Positions 42,001 through 47,156 of a DNA stretch of 47,156 nt are shown here, one piece after another. Below the pieces are notes generated by a model, which was not told the origin of the DNA, ran no database searches, and saw nothing but the letters and a program-made list of their open reading frames with translations. Numbering within the stretch: position 1 is the stretch's first letter; the number at the start of each line of letters is the position of its first letter. Both the position numbers and the translations under genes were made by a program. The stretch is from the IMG/VR virus record IMGVR_UViG_3300036983_000022, positions 1 to 47,156 of that record. One strand, written 5' to 3'. This DNA is from a virus.

Positions 42001-43761
42001 CCCAATCGCACGCTCCGCCTTTGGAAAGACGTCTCAACTACTCTTGAAGACGCCTACAAAGCGCGATTCGACGCGTTGGACATGGCGTATAAATCCGCAA
42101 TCCAAGCTGCTAAAGGCCGCGCAGAGAAGGATACCATCATGGGCCTTCAGAGCGGAATGCGAGCGCTGGACCGCCTTAAGGCACAGGCAGATGAGTATGC
42201 TAAGAAAGGAAACTACGCTCAGGCTACAGTGCTTCGCATCATCGGTATCGCGCAACTGTCCTACCGATTCGCTTCATCCCTCGACGCATTCCAAGGCGTC
42301 CTAGCTGAACAGCAGGAGATTGGGGCTTGGACAGAATCCCAGCTGCGCCTTCAGGGCATGGCGCCGGCCGAGGCACGTAAGGCTGCAAAGACAATTATGG
42401 GCGACGCTTTAGCTGAGTACGCGTTGGCCCAAGCGCTGATCGGGGACAACCCGAACATTGCGCCTAAGGACCGCAGTGCTGCCGCATGGAACGTGGTGCG
42501 CGCTCGACAGTATCAACGCATTGCGACAGCTGGTTTGGACGCGGGAGACATCAAAGGCATCACGCAAAATCTGCGGTCTACCATTGGATGGAACGTCGAA
42601 GAGGAGGGCGGCCCTGGTGGCGTCATTGGGCAAGCGATGAAATCCACCGGGAAAATCCTGTCGCGCGTCGGGATTCCGGATCTTCTGGGAATGTTCTCGA
42701 ACGCCGTTGCAATCGGAGTCAACCGAGGGTTCACGTTTGCTGGCGGCGGCTTCGTTCCCGGGGCATTCGAGGGGTCCGCATGGTACAAGACTGAGACCGA
42801 CAAGGTTCAGCGCAAGATCGAGGCCGCGACAGGACTGGGGCTTTCTGGATTGTTTGTTGGATTAGTGCTCTCAGGCGCACTGCGAGTCTTCACTCACTGG
42901 CCCGACGACAAGGAAGAGGCTGATCTTTGGGAGCGTGAGGGTCATAAGCCGAACACCATGGAGCTTGACCTGCCAGGCGGTAAGATACTCCGCGTGTCGC
43001 TTAGCACTGGACCGTTCCAGTTCGTTCGACCAGCGCTGGCCGCTGTCGGTGAGCTTCAGTACCAACAAGCGAGGCGCGACCGTCTCAATCAAAAAGCTGG
43101 AGCCGCTGCCAAAAAGAAAGGTCTGAAGTTTGAGCCCCGAGAACTCACCGCCATGGATATTGTCAGCGCACTGGGTTACGGCGCCTGGTCTGCCATAGCC
43201 CAAGGGCGCACTACTTCCGGTCTTATCGGAGCCGGCACCTATCGCGGAACAGCAGATGTAGGCAAGATCGCGGCCGCTGCCGTGAGCCCCTTGATTCCGT
43301 TCGGGCCCCTCATGCGCGAGGCGACCGCTATGTCCGGCGCGCAGTTCAACCCCAAGGACCAGACGTTCATCAACCTCCTGGTGCCAACGCCGTGGAGCGG
43401 CAAGGTTGACCGAAACTTCCTCGGAGACCCAGTGGGCACACCGCGCGCCCAGGAGCGCATCATGTCTATCCTGACCGGCGGCACTGCAATCGTAGGCGGC
43501 GAAGATCCTGACCGCGCCTACCAGGTGCTAGCTAAGACTGGATGGACGCCGGCCACCCCGCAGAGTAACAAGTTCTTCCAGTTCGGCCGCGTGCAAAGGC
43601 AGGCTACACCAGAGGAGCTAACCAGGATGCAGGAGGTGCGTGCGGTAGAGCTTAAGACTCGCATCTCTCAGCTGGACCCAGCGACAGCGACCAAACGGCA
43701 GTTGGACCGGATCGAAGATATCGCGAACGCAAAATCAAAAAAAGCTGTGGGAATCCGATAA
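33007..43761 (+). CDS. Giant polyvalent protein with Strawberry-notch-like SF2 helicase (3584 aa)
   Basis: One uninterrupted frame covering 23% of the window. About 1-340 are ejection-protein-like (Ala/Gly-rich, EEGAQEVSEQWLGN). A Pro/Ala linker (590-625) leads to TVGFGKHSNLLVKDLLTQQP (about 628-647), like an exonuclease-X-type DNA-binding segment. An SF2 helicase follows: APGTGKT (856-862), DEAH (928-931), motif VI-like QVSLRSARYG (1266-1275) and FERELATRVGGRMRDMGALV, the tail of Strawberry-notch helicases. A second Pro linker is at 1348-1372. YKLFRTLKTKPGKLFPLF...GWHAGILPNAPH (1779-1918) is a domain I recall in polyvalent phage proteins. Two 108-residue tandem repeats lie at 2505-2700. A hydrophobic stretch (3279-3295) is near the C-terminus. 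Probably co-injected with the DNA to protect or process it; inference. Confidence 0.8.
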   Translation: MPRIVDIEGVGLVEVDDRIGENQLLEFSQTLRQGALPAAGNALMQQGGRMVGGGMMGLTRVGLEEPPPIMSAAQVESPAGMAAYERRRAAWEKRVKEVPPEVYQARAAELEASTTFQMGKALQQGAEEAFPVNPLRQDDYLTQIASGIGSLPVSVVPGVGQLAYGFSAGEDAAQKTGKFYDAQIAQALAEGNIAEVNRLQAEKPVKQYQSVLYTAPIGALTEFGIGAVPAFGRAVAGQVNKSIFKEAARTALEEGAQEVSEQWLGNAVAKKTYNPDQKLTEGLFESGAAGSGVGALVGLIGGKAGRVASNQRLAQELNAPLSEAQIQEIINRQAAGRAAIGGDPSNPLPNATATLAGINAGGAPSGPIKLVPTGGAVVPAEEESKIPDIALETDVADEEIAISVAPETVAASETSVSTTPTEVQPLTVEETQEFLSIVDAIGEGSVTDVLLTDEELIRFEGFVGRIRQLQNAGFQFDEATGWTKPEAAATPAVAETPTAPQEPTPFKVAPDFRYTITEAPNYGFSPLLHEDADFELERLQTQAERGRLTAEGFAQSEIGMRMNSGQMSGVNIGLRSDPVGTIVALRAALVPAPAATPAAPKPAPAAPTPKPPAPAPRPAPAATPAIANQTVGFGKHSNLLVKDLLTQQPDYAAWLVRSTRSAAQGSRTRQVGDYINSLPEYQNAVTEEKSKTEEILTDENKNFLTELKITAQQNPDGSITLRGKTYDRQEELRAAGGRYSKDSRTYTISAAGLGQFIERSRADSGATGGQRSSGPAYSRDVELRKLRENADNRPDRSGLDGGVDKYLDVGTQELIRQGEEFGIPREVGDEQIEDAAMIVRAFAERDTRPFFMLSSAPGTGKTFVLGAAIREIKDNYFARKIIYVTLNQGLIKQIKQDLKAYNIGPVKFITYSEMKDLSAEDSDVIIFDEAHAIKNLAGSGSEQAKKAQEWILKTKFPIFSTATPFENPTQTAYLLNTGIFDSFNGDYKQFALAYGATPSRDSGGNIVRTIWFPTKTNEQDQIAARNFFRKEGIFTARKTRLPASQVDSRLVPIKGDEEWTNTYNAFAAEAEAQKGSLDGTEKMWIINYKKRLLEASKIKNAISEARRALSAGRWPIIFVETKAERSIDIQEQLRLQEQFKRAKAIAERTGGERPKRSDYAGLLSDGIINVLEATMEQIDTTVISIPSAEDVIKNEIGANDVAIFTGSVPDARAQKNLELWRGDKPMVLVATMAKGGTGLSLHDKTGTHQTTQINVNLPWTASQVEQVSLRSARYGLRGKAQMMWLFADNIPFERELATRVGGRMRDMGALVQGEVGATATNIKNFNFEDESFSEANAAEAAKKDLTKKEPTPPVAPTPPVVPTPPATPAAPKKRYKARAWAYKGDILDDIIEAGGVMSKTQANNEGRLNRIRDLYDDAPRLDTYFNKIFAGRSRGTTSRNLPDVLLQELAMQNPGKYGDMSVSEFWDEVKKAALGRKGDVAAAKEETKAAEAGAKEAMGLDAFLQAQDDAFADSQTEGRQNAKEQISVGSLALGDKFKIQGEQFEVTVVTPDGGYTIRDGDKFGAQQLTEYDTLFVDEPPDRGGGDAFEFPTEGPAAPTERKPRLAAKENQGDLITSTQSEQVTLLGEEGIDLEARREKAQAEARAAAEAKAAQDKAQMNLFGESPIQQAGKAAIDAIDQINKSIDENQYSDPLFLTPLAKLALQIAKSLIRAGMAVDRAVRQAIAQARESYPNEAASDKSLESAMLQAADINDAVGQIAPNDGEQAQGFVEPKKTVRAYKLFRTLKTKPGKLFPLFIGKNESVPVGEWIPAKFIPTQGFAERPGWHAGILPNAPHLLRKDGTMPSDRVWAEVEIPADVDWQSRADSTATGDIQSEVPAGGNYKFKRPGLQGGSWIIGGALKVNRILSQPEVDKIMRDSGASKAAPVGEMSDAVAEVSDAIAQFVESITPKAGITEGPTPEDSARRVLETLTNLASKAILSGIQSASRWATSLQMKLSPALQYAWDRAQGSTVEPTPEVIADVATLPERANSSDFGVIYSTPGKPVTTKRGAYEDTVAGRRSRTPEVVNAGIQLAVDAFNEAGVKFRQVGDTLFAPVDGVDQEAAGRKLIEVAKKKIAKAKADGRSDTIAELIQSLRNHFGASEAFSPDTRDELYLIGQSEASQFGINLASLRASVKDFVAMARNVRGFLTSAIYDSFNGESVKGVMDKIMTEFRGQFTEAEIQKIVGEKPDLQEMLNRFGVLALADTGGRVYRTVQARLTTKKPKTQKEKQEREIENEAIEQIIQNALALGVTEPPQPPNRKLTPDERLALMTKPATQAKVQKATEDAVKQAEFNAGWAVMMASAAGNEELRAQYQEAMDAKEEPDPEAIEEGLDLPKYAHWRTIRDGFLNYSPTTLKLAQDVIRGRFKGTQFGTKKVTPPAPAKINLVRLVQSPNAEMSRVIGEQLAAIEGVMDLAGASPEAKARVMQMITANVGSQVQLARQRVLNNFLDVKVKAAPIGASERLQRLINAGIIEDPRYKGDKTVELLKRVARKYITTQEFKEIATTDQAQKLPALTAKFNAIVSSENLTDEWMQGAVWTYLTERLQEAEKEITGRFFDLTPKPEPTTAGERLRKLINAGIANDPRYQSEPTRKLLKRVAKTYLTADELSGMATRPRAEKLAFLTGKLNQITAAEKLTDEWMQGAVWTYLTERMMEAENAVVSQIVGAKDVSFDPALPKTDAQLAADRAKAVERLAGGIRAGLLDQRIAESVAKNPALQRLVPKMSDLVKRVLNTPQAGQANLAKAFSEALLSELAIDQALADKTGIALAKAFEAKFERARIQALDKAVKNLTPKQREDAGPGTPLWQKIEQFVNAGGMNSAALLQNIAKKSGWKIPTDEEVSRFRDLARLEQELSTATEEEINAGITDDIKAAMNEGKRMDVMRELQMRWARMTMPIRGNKQNLARAAKEYGSANTLLKFGFITKQLIDVATQMFIYTPSRATATAIQRFTTSRDPNRTLRLWKDVSTTLEDAYKARFDALDMAYKSAIQAAKGRAEKDTIMGLQSGMRALDRLKAQADEYAKKGNYAQATVLRIIGIAQLSYRFASSLDAFQGVLAEQQEIGAWTESQLRLQGMAPAEARKAAKTIMGDALAEYALAQALIGDNPNIAPKDRSAAAWNVVRARQYQRIATAGLDAGDIKGITQNLRSTIGWNVEEEGGPGGVIGQAMKSTGKILSRVGIPDLLGMFSNAVAIGVNRGFTFAGGGFVPGAFEGSAWYKTETDKVQRKIEAATGLGLSGLFVGLVLSGALRVFTHWPDDKEEADLWEREGHKPNTMELDLPGGKILRVSLSTGPFQFVRPALAAVGELQYQQARRDRLNQKAGAAAKKKGLKFEPRELTAMDIVSALGYGAWSAIAQGRTTSGLIGAGTYRGTADVGKIAAAAVSPLIPFGPLMREATAMSGAQFNPKDQTFINLLVPTPWSGKVDRNFLGDPVGTPRAQERIMSILTGGTAIVGGEDPDRAYQVLAKTGWTPATPQSNKFFQFGRVQRQATPEELTRMQEVRAVELKTRISQLDPATATKRQLDRIEDIANAKSKKAVGIR
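40519..41107 (+). repeat. Tandem repeat of about 324 bases within the giant gene
   Basis: Two in-frame copies of 324 bases (108 codons), starting at 40519 and 40843. Both encode ERLxxLINAGIxxDPRY, LLKRVAxxYxT and LTDEWMQGAVWTYLTER. The last segment is identical, while the middles differ, so the duplication is old and protein-level conserved. It is probably a helical module. Confidence 0.85.
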
Positions 43762-43768
43762 TCCTGTA

Positions 43769-43806
43769 TTGACGTTGCGTGGCACTTGCCATACGTTGCC
43801 ATACGT
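43769..43806 (+). promoter_or_regulatory. Candidate promoter with TTGCCATACG tandem repeat
   Basis: TTGACG (43769-43774) lies 17 bases before TACGTT (43792-43797), a poor -10. The exact 10-base direct repeat TTGCCATACG (43786-43795, 43796-43805) and palindrome CATACGTATG (43800-43809) cover the start codon. The repeat core also lies in the palindrome at 6318-6338. Regulation of the recombination genes by a DNA-binding protein is inferred. Confidence 0.5.
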
Positions 43807-44787
43807 ATGAGCAACCTAACAGTCGCAACGCAGCAAGCACAACCTCTCAGCGCGTTCAGTTCGGAGAACGCGTTCGTCTCAGTCCAACGCATGGCCAAGG
43901 CCCTTGCGTCCAGCACCCTTGTTCCCGACGCCTACCGGGGCGAGGCGAACCTCGGGAACTGCATCATCGCTCTGGAACTCAGCCAGCGCATCGGCGCCTC
44001 GGTCATGGCTGTCATGCAGTCCATGGTTCCTATCCACGGCAAGCCAACATGGTCTGCCTCGTTCCTGATTGCTACCGTCAACAGCTGCGGCCGCTTCTCT
44101 CCGATGCGTTTCCGCTGGGTTGGAAAAGAGGGGACAGATGAGTGGGGCTGCCGCGCCTTCGCAGTCGAGCGCGACTCCAACCTGGAACTCGTTGGCGCCC
44201 TCGTAAACATTAACATGGCCAAGGTCGAGGGTTGGTACGGCAAGTCTGGCTCCAAGTGGAAGACCATGCCGGAGCAGATGCTTCAGTACCGGGCCGGCGC
44301 CTTCTGGTGCCGCACCTACGCGCCTGAGATCGCACTCGGTATGCACACCTCGGAAGAGGTCCAGGACACCCCTGCGGCCCAGCAAGTGGTCCAGTCGGTC
44401 ACCGTGAGTTCATCCATCATGGACGTGACTCCGACGCCTCCTGCGCCTGTTGAGCCCAAGCCGCGCAAGAAGAAGGAGGCCGAGGCTATTGCAATCGTGG
44501 AGCCGCCCGCTCCCGCCGCTCCTGAACCCGCACCGGAGATCGTTGAGACCGCACCCCTCGCACCCGTTCCCACACCAGAGCCTGAGCTTGAAACCGTCGA
44601 AGGGACGCTAGCATCCGCCGGGATCACCTACGAGCAGCTGGTGAAGCTGGTCATAGACCTGAAGTGGTGGGAAAACCCTGAAACCTATCCCACGGTGGCA
44701 GACCTGCCCCCTGATATCTGCAACTGGATCATCCGGAACAAGCGGGGTATCGGCCGTGCAGTGGTGAAGGCTGGAGGTGCGCTGTGA
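43807..44787 (+). CDS. RecT-like single-strand annealing protein (326 aa)
   Basis: Start chosen at ATG 43807 (MSNLTVATQQAQPLSAFSSE). The body carries the RecT-family pattern: VQRMAKALASSTLVPDAYRG, CIIALELSQRIGASVMAVMQ, GKPTWSASFLIATVNSCGRF, DEWGCRAFAVE and KWKTMPEQMLQYRAGAFWCR (151-170) with YAPEIALGM. It anneals complementary single strands with the exonuclease next door. A Pro/Glu-rich linker (about 200-275) joins a small C-terminal helical domain, which may bind partners such as SSB. A GGGGACA repeat partial copy lies at 44124-44136. Confidence 0.88.
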   Translation: MSNLTVATQQAQPLSAFSSENAFVSVQRMAKALASSTLVPDAYRGEANLGNCIIALELSQRIGASVMAVMQSMVPIHGKPTWSASFLIATVNSCGRFSPMRFRWVGKEGTDEWGCRAFAVERDSNLELVGALVNINMAKVEGWYGKSGSKWKTMPEQMLQYRAGAFWCRTYAPEIALGMHTSEEVQDTPAAQQVVQSVTVSSSIMDVTPTPPAPVEPKPRKKKEAEAIAIVEPPAPAAPEPAPEIVETAPLAPVPTPEPELETVEGTLASAGITYEQLVKLVIDLKWWENPETYPTVADLPPDICNWIIRNKRGIGRAVVKAGGAL

Positions 44788-45578
44788 AGTTAGTCCACCC
44801 CATCGACGTAAACACCTACCGCAGTCACCCGGCGATCAACATCTCCAGCCTCAAGGCGTTCAGCCGGTCGCCGGCCCACGCTGAGGTCGGCTTCGAGGAA
44901 GAACGCGAGCCGTCCGAGGCCATGGCTATCGGCTCCCTGCTGGATCACAAGGTCCTCGGAACGCCATACCTGTGGACCACGTCCCCCTACGACGACTTCA
45001 GAACCAAGGAAGCACGCGCCTGGAGAGAGGACCAGGAGTACCGCCGGGTCACCGTGTTTAAGCAGGACGCGATCGAGACTGTCGAACGCATGGTTGAGGC
45101 GGTCCGTGAACACCCGGTCGCCGGACGCCTACTGGCCGAGCCGGGTAAGGCCCAGGTCGGGATGTTCGGTGAGTTCGAGTCCTGCGAACGCAAAGGCTTG
45201 ATCGACTGGTTGCCCAACACGACCCCGGTAATCGTGGACCTGAAGAAATGCCGCGATGCTAGCAAGGCCGGGTTCCGCCGTCAGATCGGCCAGCTGCGCT
45301 ACGACGTGCAGGCGGCATACTACCGCGACCTCTACCGGGATATCACTGGCGAGACCCGCGCATGGCAGTGGATTTGCGTCGAAGACCAGGCGCCCTACGC
45401 GGTCGCTGTTTACCAGATGGACACCGAATCCTTGGACAAGGGTTCAGCCACATGGCAGTCGTGGATTCGCCAGTGGATGGTCTGCGAGGACACCGACAGC
45501 TGGCCGGGTTACAACGGCGACTCCATTCAAATCATTCAATCCCCCGGATGGATACTCAAAGATGAAACTCTCCCGTGA
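44784..45578 (+). CDS. RecE-like PD-(D/E)xK exonuclease (264 aa)
   Basis: GTG 44784 overlaps the RecT-like stop and has GGAGGTG five bases upstream. Motifs: SSLKAFSRSPAH (21-32), AIGSLLDHKVL (48-58), KGLIDWLP (137-144), IVDLKKCRDAS (150-160; Asp152, Lys154 as PD-ExK core) and YDVQAAYYRDLY (173-184), as in RecE/DUF3799-type exonucleases. It would resect 5' ends to give the substrate for annealing. The order annealase-exonuclease is a standard phage recombination pair. Confidence 0.85.
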   Translation: MKLVHPIDVNTYRSHPAINISSLKAFSRSPAHAEVGFEEEREPSEAMAIGSLLDHKVLGTPYLWTTSPYDDFRTKEARAWREDQEYRRVTVFKQDAIETVERMVEAVREHPVAGRLLAEPGKAQVGMFGEFESCERKGLIDWLPNTTPVIVDLKKCRDASKAGFRRQIGQLRYDVQAAYYRDLYRDITGETRAWQWICVEDQAPYAVAVYQMDTESLDKGSATWQSWIRQWMVCEDTDSWPGYNGDSIQIIQSPGWILKDETLP

Positions 45579-45816
45579 AGCCATTGAACGCCTGATGGGT
45601 CCACAGCCCACGATCACCAAAACCGTTGTAGTCGAGAAACCCAAAGAAGGTTGGAGCCCGATGACCGAGAAAGAGAAGGCGGCCATCGAGCGGTTCGTAA
45701 AAGACAACCCAACATTTTCCTACAAAGAACTGTCCAAGAAGTTCGGCCGCGCTCCGAGTGTGATCTGGGTGTTGTGTAAGGAAGGTAATCTAAAGGTCCA
45801 AAAAAGCCGCAAATGA
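45562..45816 (+). CDS. Small helix-turn-helix protein (84 aa)
   Basis: Start chosen at ATG 45562 (MKLSREAIERLMGPQPTITK), overlapping the exonuclease by 17 bases; longer frames run through the exonuclease gene. TEKEKAAIERFVKDNPTFSY then KELSKKFGRAPSVIWVLCKE (35-74) is a helix-turn-helix of the homeodomain/resolvase type. Likely a small DNA-binding protein; targets unknown. Confidence 0.7.
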   Translation: MKLSREAIERLMGPQPTITKTVVVEKPKEGWSPMTEKEKAAIERFVKDNPTFSYKELSKKFGRAPSVIWVLCKEGNLKVQKSRK

Positions 45817-46040
45817 ACTCACTCATCCAAAACGCAGTGGCCCGAGGTTGGATCAGCTTCCCTCATCCAGCTGCGGTGACATCGCGGATGAACTCCCCGG
45901 CATACAACGCCCAACGCGCCTGGAAATTGTGGAACGAAGGCCAGAGCTTGGCCTACGTGGCGAAGGCCATCGGCGTAAAGAAGCGGTGCGTGATGGCAAT
46001 TATTGAAGAAGGAAAATCGAAAGCGAAGGAGGAGAAATGA
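45813..46040 (+). CDS. Small helix-turn-helix protein (75 aa)
   Basis: ATGA overlap with the previous gene. AYNAQRAWKLWNEGQSLAYV then AKAIGVKKRCVMAIIEEGKS (30-69) has helix-turn-helix spacing, followed by a basic tail (KAKEEK) whose AAGGAGGAG codons are the ribosome binding site of the next gene. Second of two adjacent HTH genes. Function unknown. Confidence 0.65.
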   Translation: MNSLIQNAVARGWISFPHPAAVTSRMNSPAYNAQRAWKLWNEGQSLAYVAKAIGVKKRCVMAIIEEGKSKAKEEK

Positions 46041-46387
46041 ACATCGAAGAAACTAAAGAAGCCATCCGCGTGATGCAGGCATTTGTGGATGGTAAGGACC
46101 TAGAGGTCTTGGGTCCTGTTGGAAAATGGGAGCCAGTACATTTCCCTCGGTGGGGCTGGGACGACACAAAGTACCGAATCAAATCCATCGCTAAACTCCG
46201 CCCGTGGACTGCGGATGAGGTGCCGCTGGGGGCGTGGATGAGGGAGAAAAAAGCGTTGCATGACCGAAGAATCCTTGCATGGACATCCAGCCAAGCTGAT
46301 CGAGATATGTGGCTAGAGGAACGCGAACACAGCATCGACGGCGGTGTGACTTGGAAACCCTGTGGGGTGGTGGAGGAGGCGAAATGA
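46037..46387 (+). CDS. Hypothetical protein (116 aa)
   Basis: AAGGAGGAG precedes ATG 46037, which overlaps the former stop (ATGA). Starts MNIEETKEAIRVMQAFVDGK, with WEPVHFPRWGWDDTKYRIKS (31-50) and PLGAWMREKKALHDR. The WxxxxxPxWxWxxxxYRIK pattern is common in small phage proteins and marks a short beta domain of unknown role. The C-terminal VVEEAK contains the next gene's GGAGGAGG site. Confidence 0.7.
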   Translation: MNIEETKEAIRVMQAFVDGKDLEVLGPVGKWEPVHFPRWGWDDTKYRIKSIAKLRPWTADEVPLGAWMREKKALHDRRILAWTSSQADRDMWLEEREHSIDGGVTWKPCGVVEEAK

Positions 46388-46662
46388 TGACATCAACACA
46401 GTTAAGCAATCAGGAACCATATCTCACAATCCACGCAGACGGAAGGATTACGGTCAGCGAAAAGCTGCAACCATCCGAGACAGCGGCTCGCGTGCTGGAG
46501 TGCATAAAGACTCAATGGATGGAGGACTCGCAGTCTAAACAGATTCGAGAACTACAAGACCGCATCAAGCGGCTGGAGAAGGCGTGTGGTGAGATGGTAT
46601 CAGAAGAAGATACATACATACGTCTTCAAACGTGGCGCAAATCCAAGGAGGCCAAGCCGTGA
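46384..46662 (+). CDS. Small coiled-coil protein, paralogue (92 aa)
   Basis: Start ATG 46384 is preceded by GGAGGAGG. N-terminal YLTIHADGRITVSEKLQPSE is beta-like; QIRELQDRIKRLEKACGEMV (56-75) is a coiled coil related to the genes at 1-240 and 46659-46898. It ends WRKSKEAKP; AAGGAGG in these codons serves the next gene. Function unknown. Confidence 0.7.
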   Translation: MMTSTQLSNQEPYLTIHADGRITVSEKLQPSETAARVLECIKTQWMEDSQSKQIRELQDRIKRLEKACGEMVSEEDTYIRLQTWRKSKEAKP

Positions 46663-46898
46663 GTGATACCCCGAGGATGGACCTTGCGCTTCGTAAGGCA
46701 CAGGAAGATTGCACTGAATCATATCTATTAACTGAAGGCCTGAAACTAGAACGCGAACTCAACGCGGCCAATGAGCGCATCAAGCGGTTGGAAGAGTCGG
46801 AAAATCGGATGCTTAACTGGCTGACTGAAGACTGCCCAGAGGCAGTGAAAAAACAGCTTTCAAATGCGTGGATGAAATCCAAGGAGGCCAAGCCGTGA
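46659..46898 (+). CDS. Small coiled-coil protein, paralogue (79 aa)
   Basis: GTG 46659 overlaps the previous stop (GTGA). Opens MSDTPRMDLALRKAQEDCTE, the SDTPR start I know from many small phage proteins, then LKLERELNAANERIKRLEES, a coiled coil, and ends WMKSKEAKP. The last 25 bases are the same as those ending the previous gene. Function unknown. Confidence 0.7.
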   Translation: MSDTPRMDLALRKAQEDCTESYLLTEGLKLERELNAANERIKRLEESENRMLNWLTEDCPEAVKKQLSNAWMKSKEAKP

Positions 46899-47101
46899 GA
46901 ACATCAACCGAAACACTGATCGCAGCCATGCACATATTGGCAACAGAAATCCAATCCGACGATGGCGCGGCCAACGCGGCAGTCGCGGAAGCAGCGGAGC
47001 GACTAGCGGAGCAGCATATGCGCATCGCCCAACTAGAGCGAGAGAACGACGCTCTCCGCGCCGATCTGCTGCTGTGGGAAAATGGAGGGCCGTTGCCGTG
47101 A
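46895..47101 (+). CDS. Small coiled-coil protein (68 aa)
   Basis: GTG 46895 overlaps the former stop and follows AAGGAGG. Starts MRTSTETLIAAMHILATEIQ; EHMRIAQLERENDALRADLL-type heptads (41-59) form a coiled coil. It lacks the KSKEAKP tail but ends in GGGCCG...GTGA, coupling it to the next gene. Probably related in function to its neighbours. Confidence 0.65.
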   Translation: MRTSTETLIAAMHILATEIQSDDGAANAAVAEAAERLAEQHMRIAQLERENDALRADLLLWENGGPLP

Positions 47102-47156
47102 GCCATCATATTCCTGACGTCACGAAAATGATCAGCGACACCCCACGAATGAAAGC
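47098..47156 (+). CDS. SDTPR-type small protein, 3' part beyond the window
   Basis: GTG 47098 overlaps the former stop and GGAGGG lies ten bases upstream. The visible residues are MSHHIPDVTKMISDTPRMKA; SDTPRM matches the start of the gene at 46659. The frame leaves two bases (GC) at the window end. It may be the 5' part of the truncated gene at 1-240, but a direct join is out of frame by one base. Confidence 0.55.
   Translation, partial: MSHHIPDVTKMISDTPRMK

Noticed and set aside
33007-43761. Giant protein as an N4-type virion RNA polymerase
   Set aside because: Size and place fit, but no polymerase motif is seen and a clear SF2 helicase is.

Overview
The window looks like most or all of the genome of one tailed double-stranded DNA phage (Caudoviricetes). 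It encodes a large terminase, portal, scaffold-like protein, major capsid protein, short-tail adaptor and nozzle proteins, a beta-helix tail spike, ejection-type proteins, lysis genes and replication/recombination genes. There is no tape-measure or sheath gene, no integrase and no bacterial housekeeping gene. A short-tailed (podovirus-like), probably lytic phage of an unknown environmental bacterium fits best. No DNA polymerase, RNA polymerase, tRNA or CRISPR array was seen, so the phage probably borrows the host polymerases.

The genes form four transcription blocks with two divergent and two convergent junctions. Block A (minus, 11462 to 1545) starts with replication genes: a DEAH helicase, a VRR-NUC nuclease and a toprim primase-helicase. 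It continues past a gene-poor, repeat-rich stretch (5.9-6.9 kb, candidate replication origin) into many small accessory genes, a lysozyme-like endolysin and an HU/IHF-like protein, and ends at a hairpin terminator near 1.48 kb. Block B (plus, 11524 to 16937) holds a ribbon-helix-helix protein, the major capsid protein followed by a strong terminator, small virion-type proteins, a fibre and a nested cluster of holin/spanin-like genes. Block C (minus, 23614 to 16939) holds terminase, SSB, a zinc-ribbon protein, portal and a scaffold-like protein, and meets block B tail to tail. Block D (plus, 23592 to the right end and on through 1-1475 if the molecule is circular) holds nozzle, spike, fibre, adaptor, a cupin-like protein, two internal-virion-type proteins, a 3584-residue helicase-containing polyvalent protein, a RecT/RecE-type recombination pair, and a string of very small overlapping genes including several coiled-coil paralogues.

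Both window ends lie inside this last string of paralogues, which suggests a circularly permuted genome or assembly cut there. A direct base-to-base join does not restore one reading frame, so closure is unproven. Packaging and capsid genes, usually one operon, are here split onto opposite strands. Late structural genes mostly lack Shine-Dalgarno sequences and start a few bases after the previous stop, while accessory genes often carry strong AAGGAGG-type sites.

The most unusual items are the giant polyvalent protein with a Strawberry-notch-like SF2 helicase, a set of AAAAGAGGGGACACTTT repeats, a candidate origin with two adjacent palindromes and iteron-like repeats, a strand-biased GCTAGCA motif, and a sequence module shared by the nozzle and spike proteins. 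All function calls come from reading the sequence and remembered family features; no database search was run.
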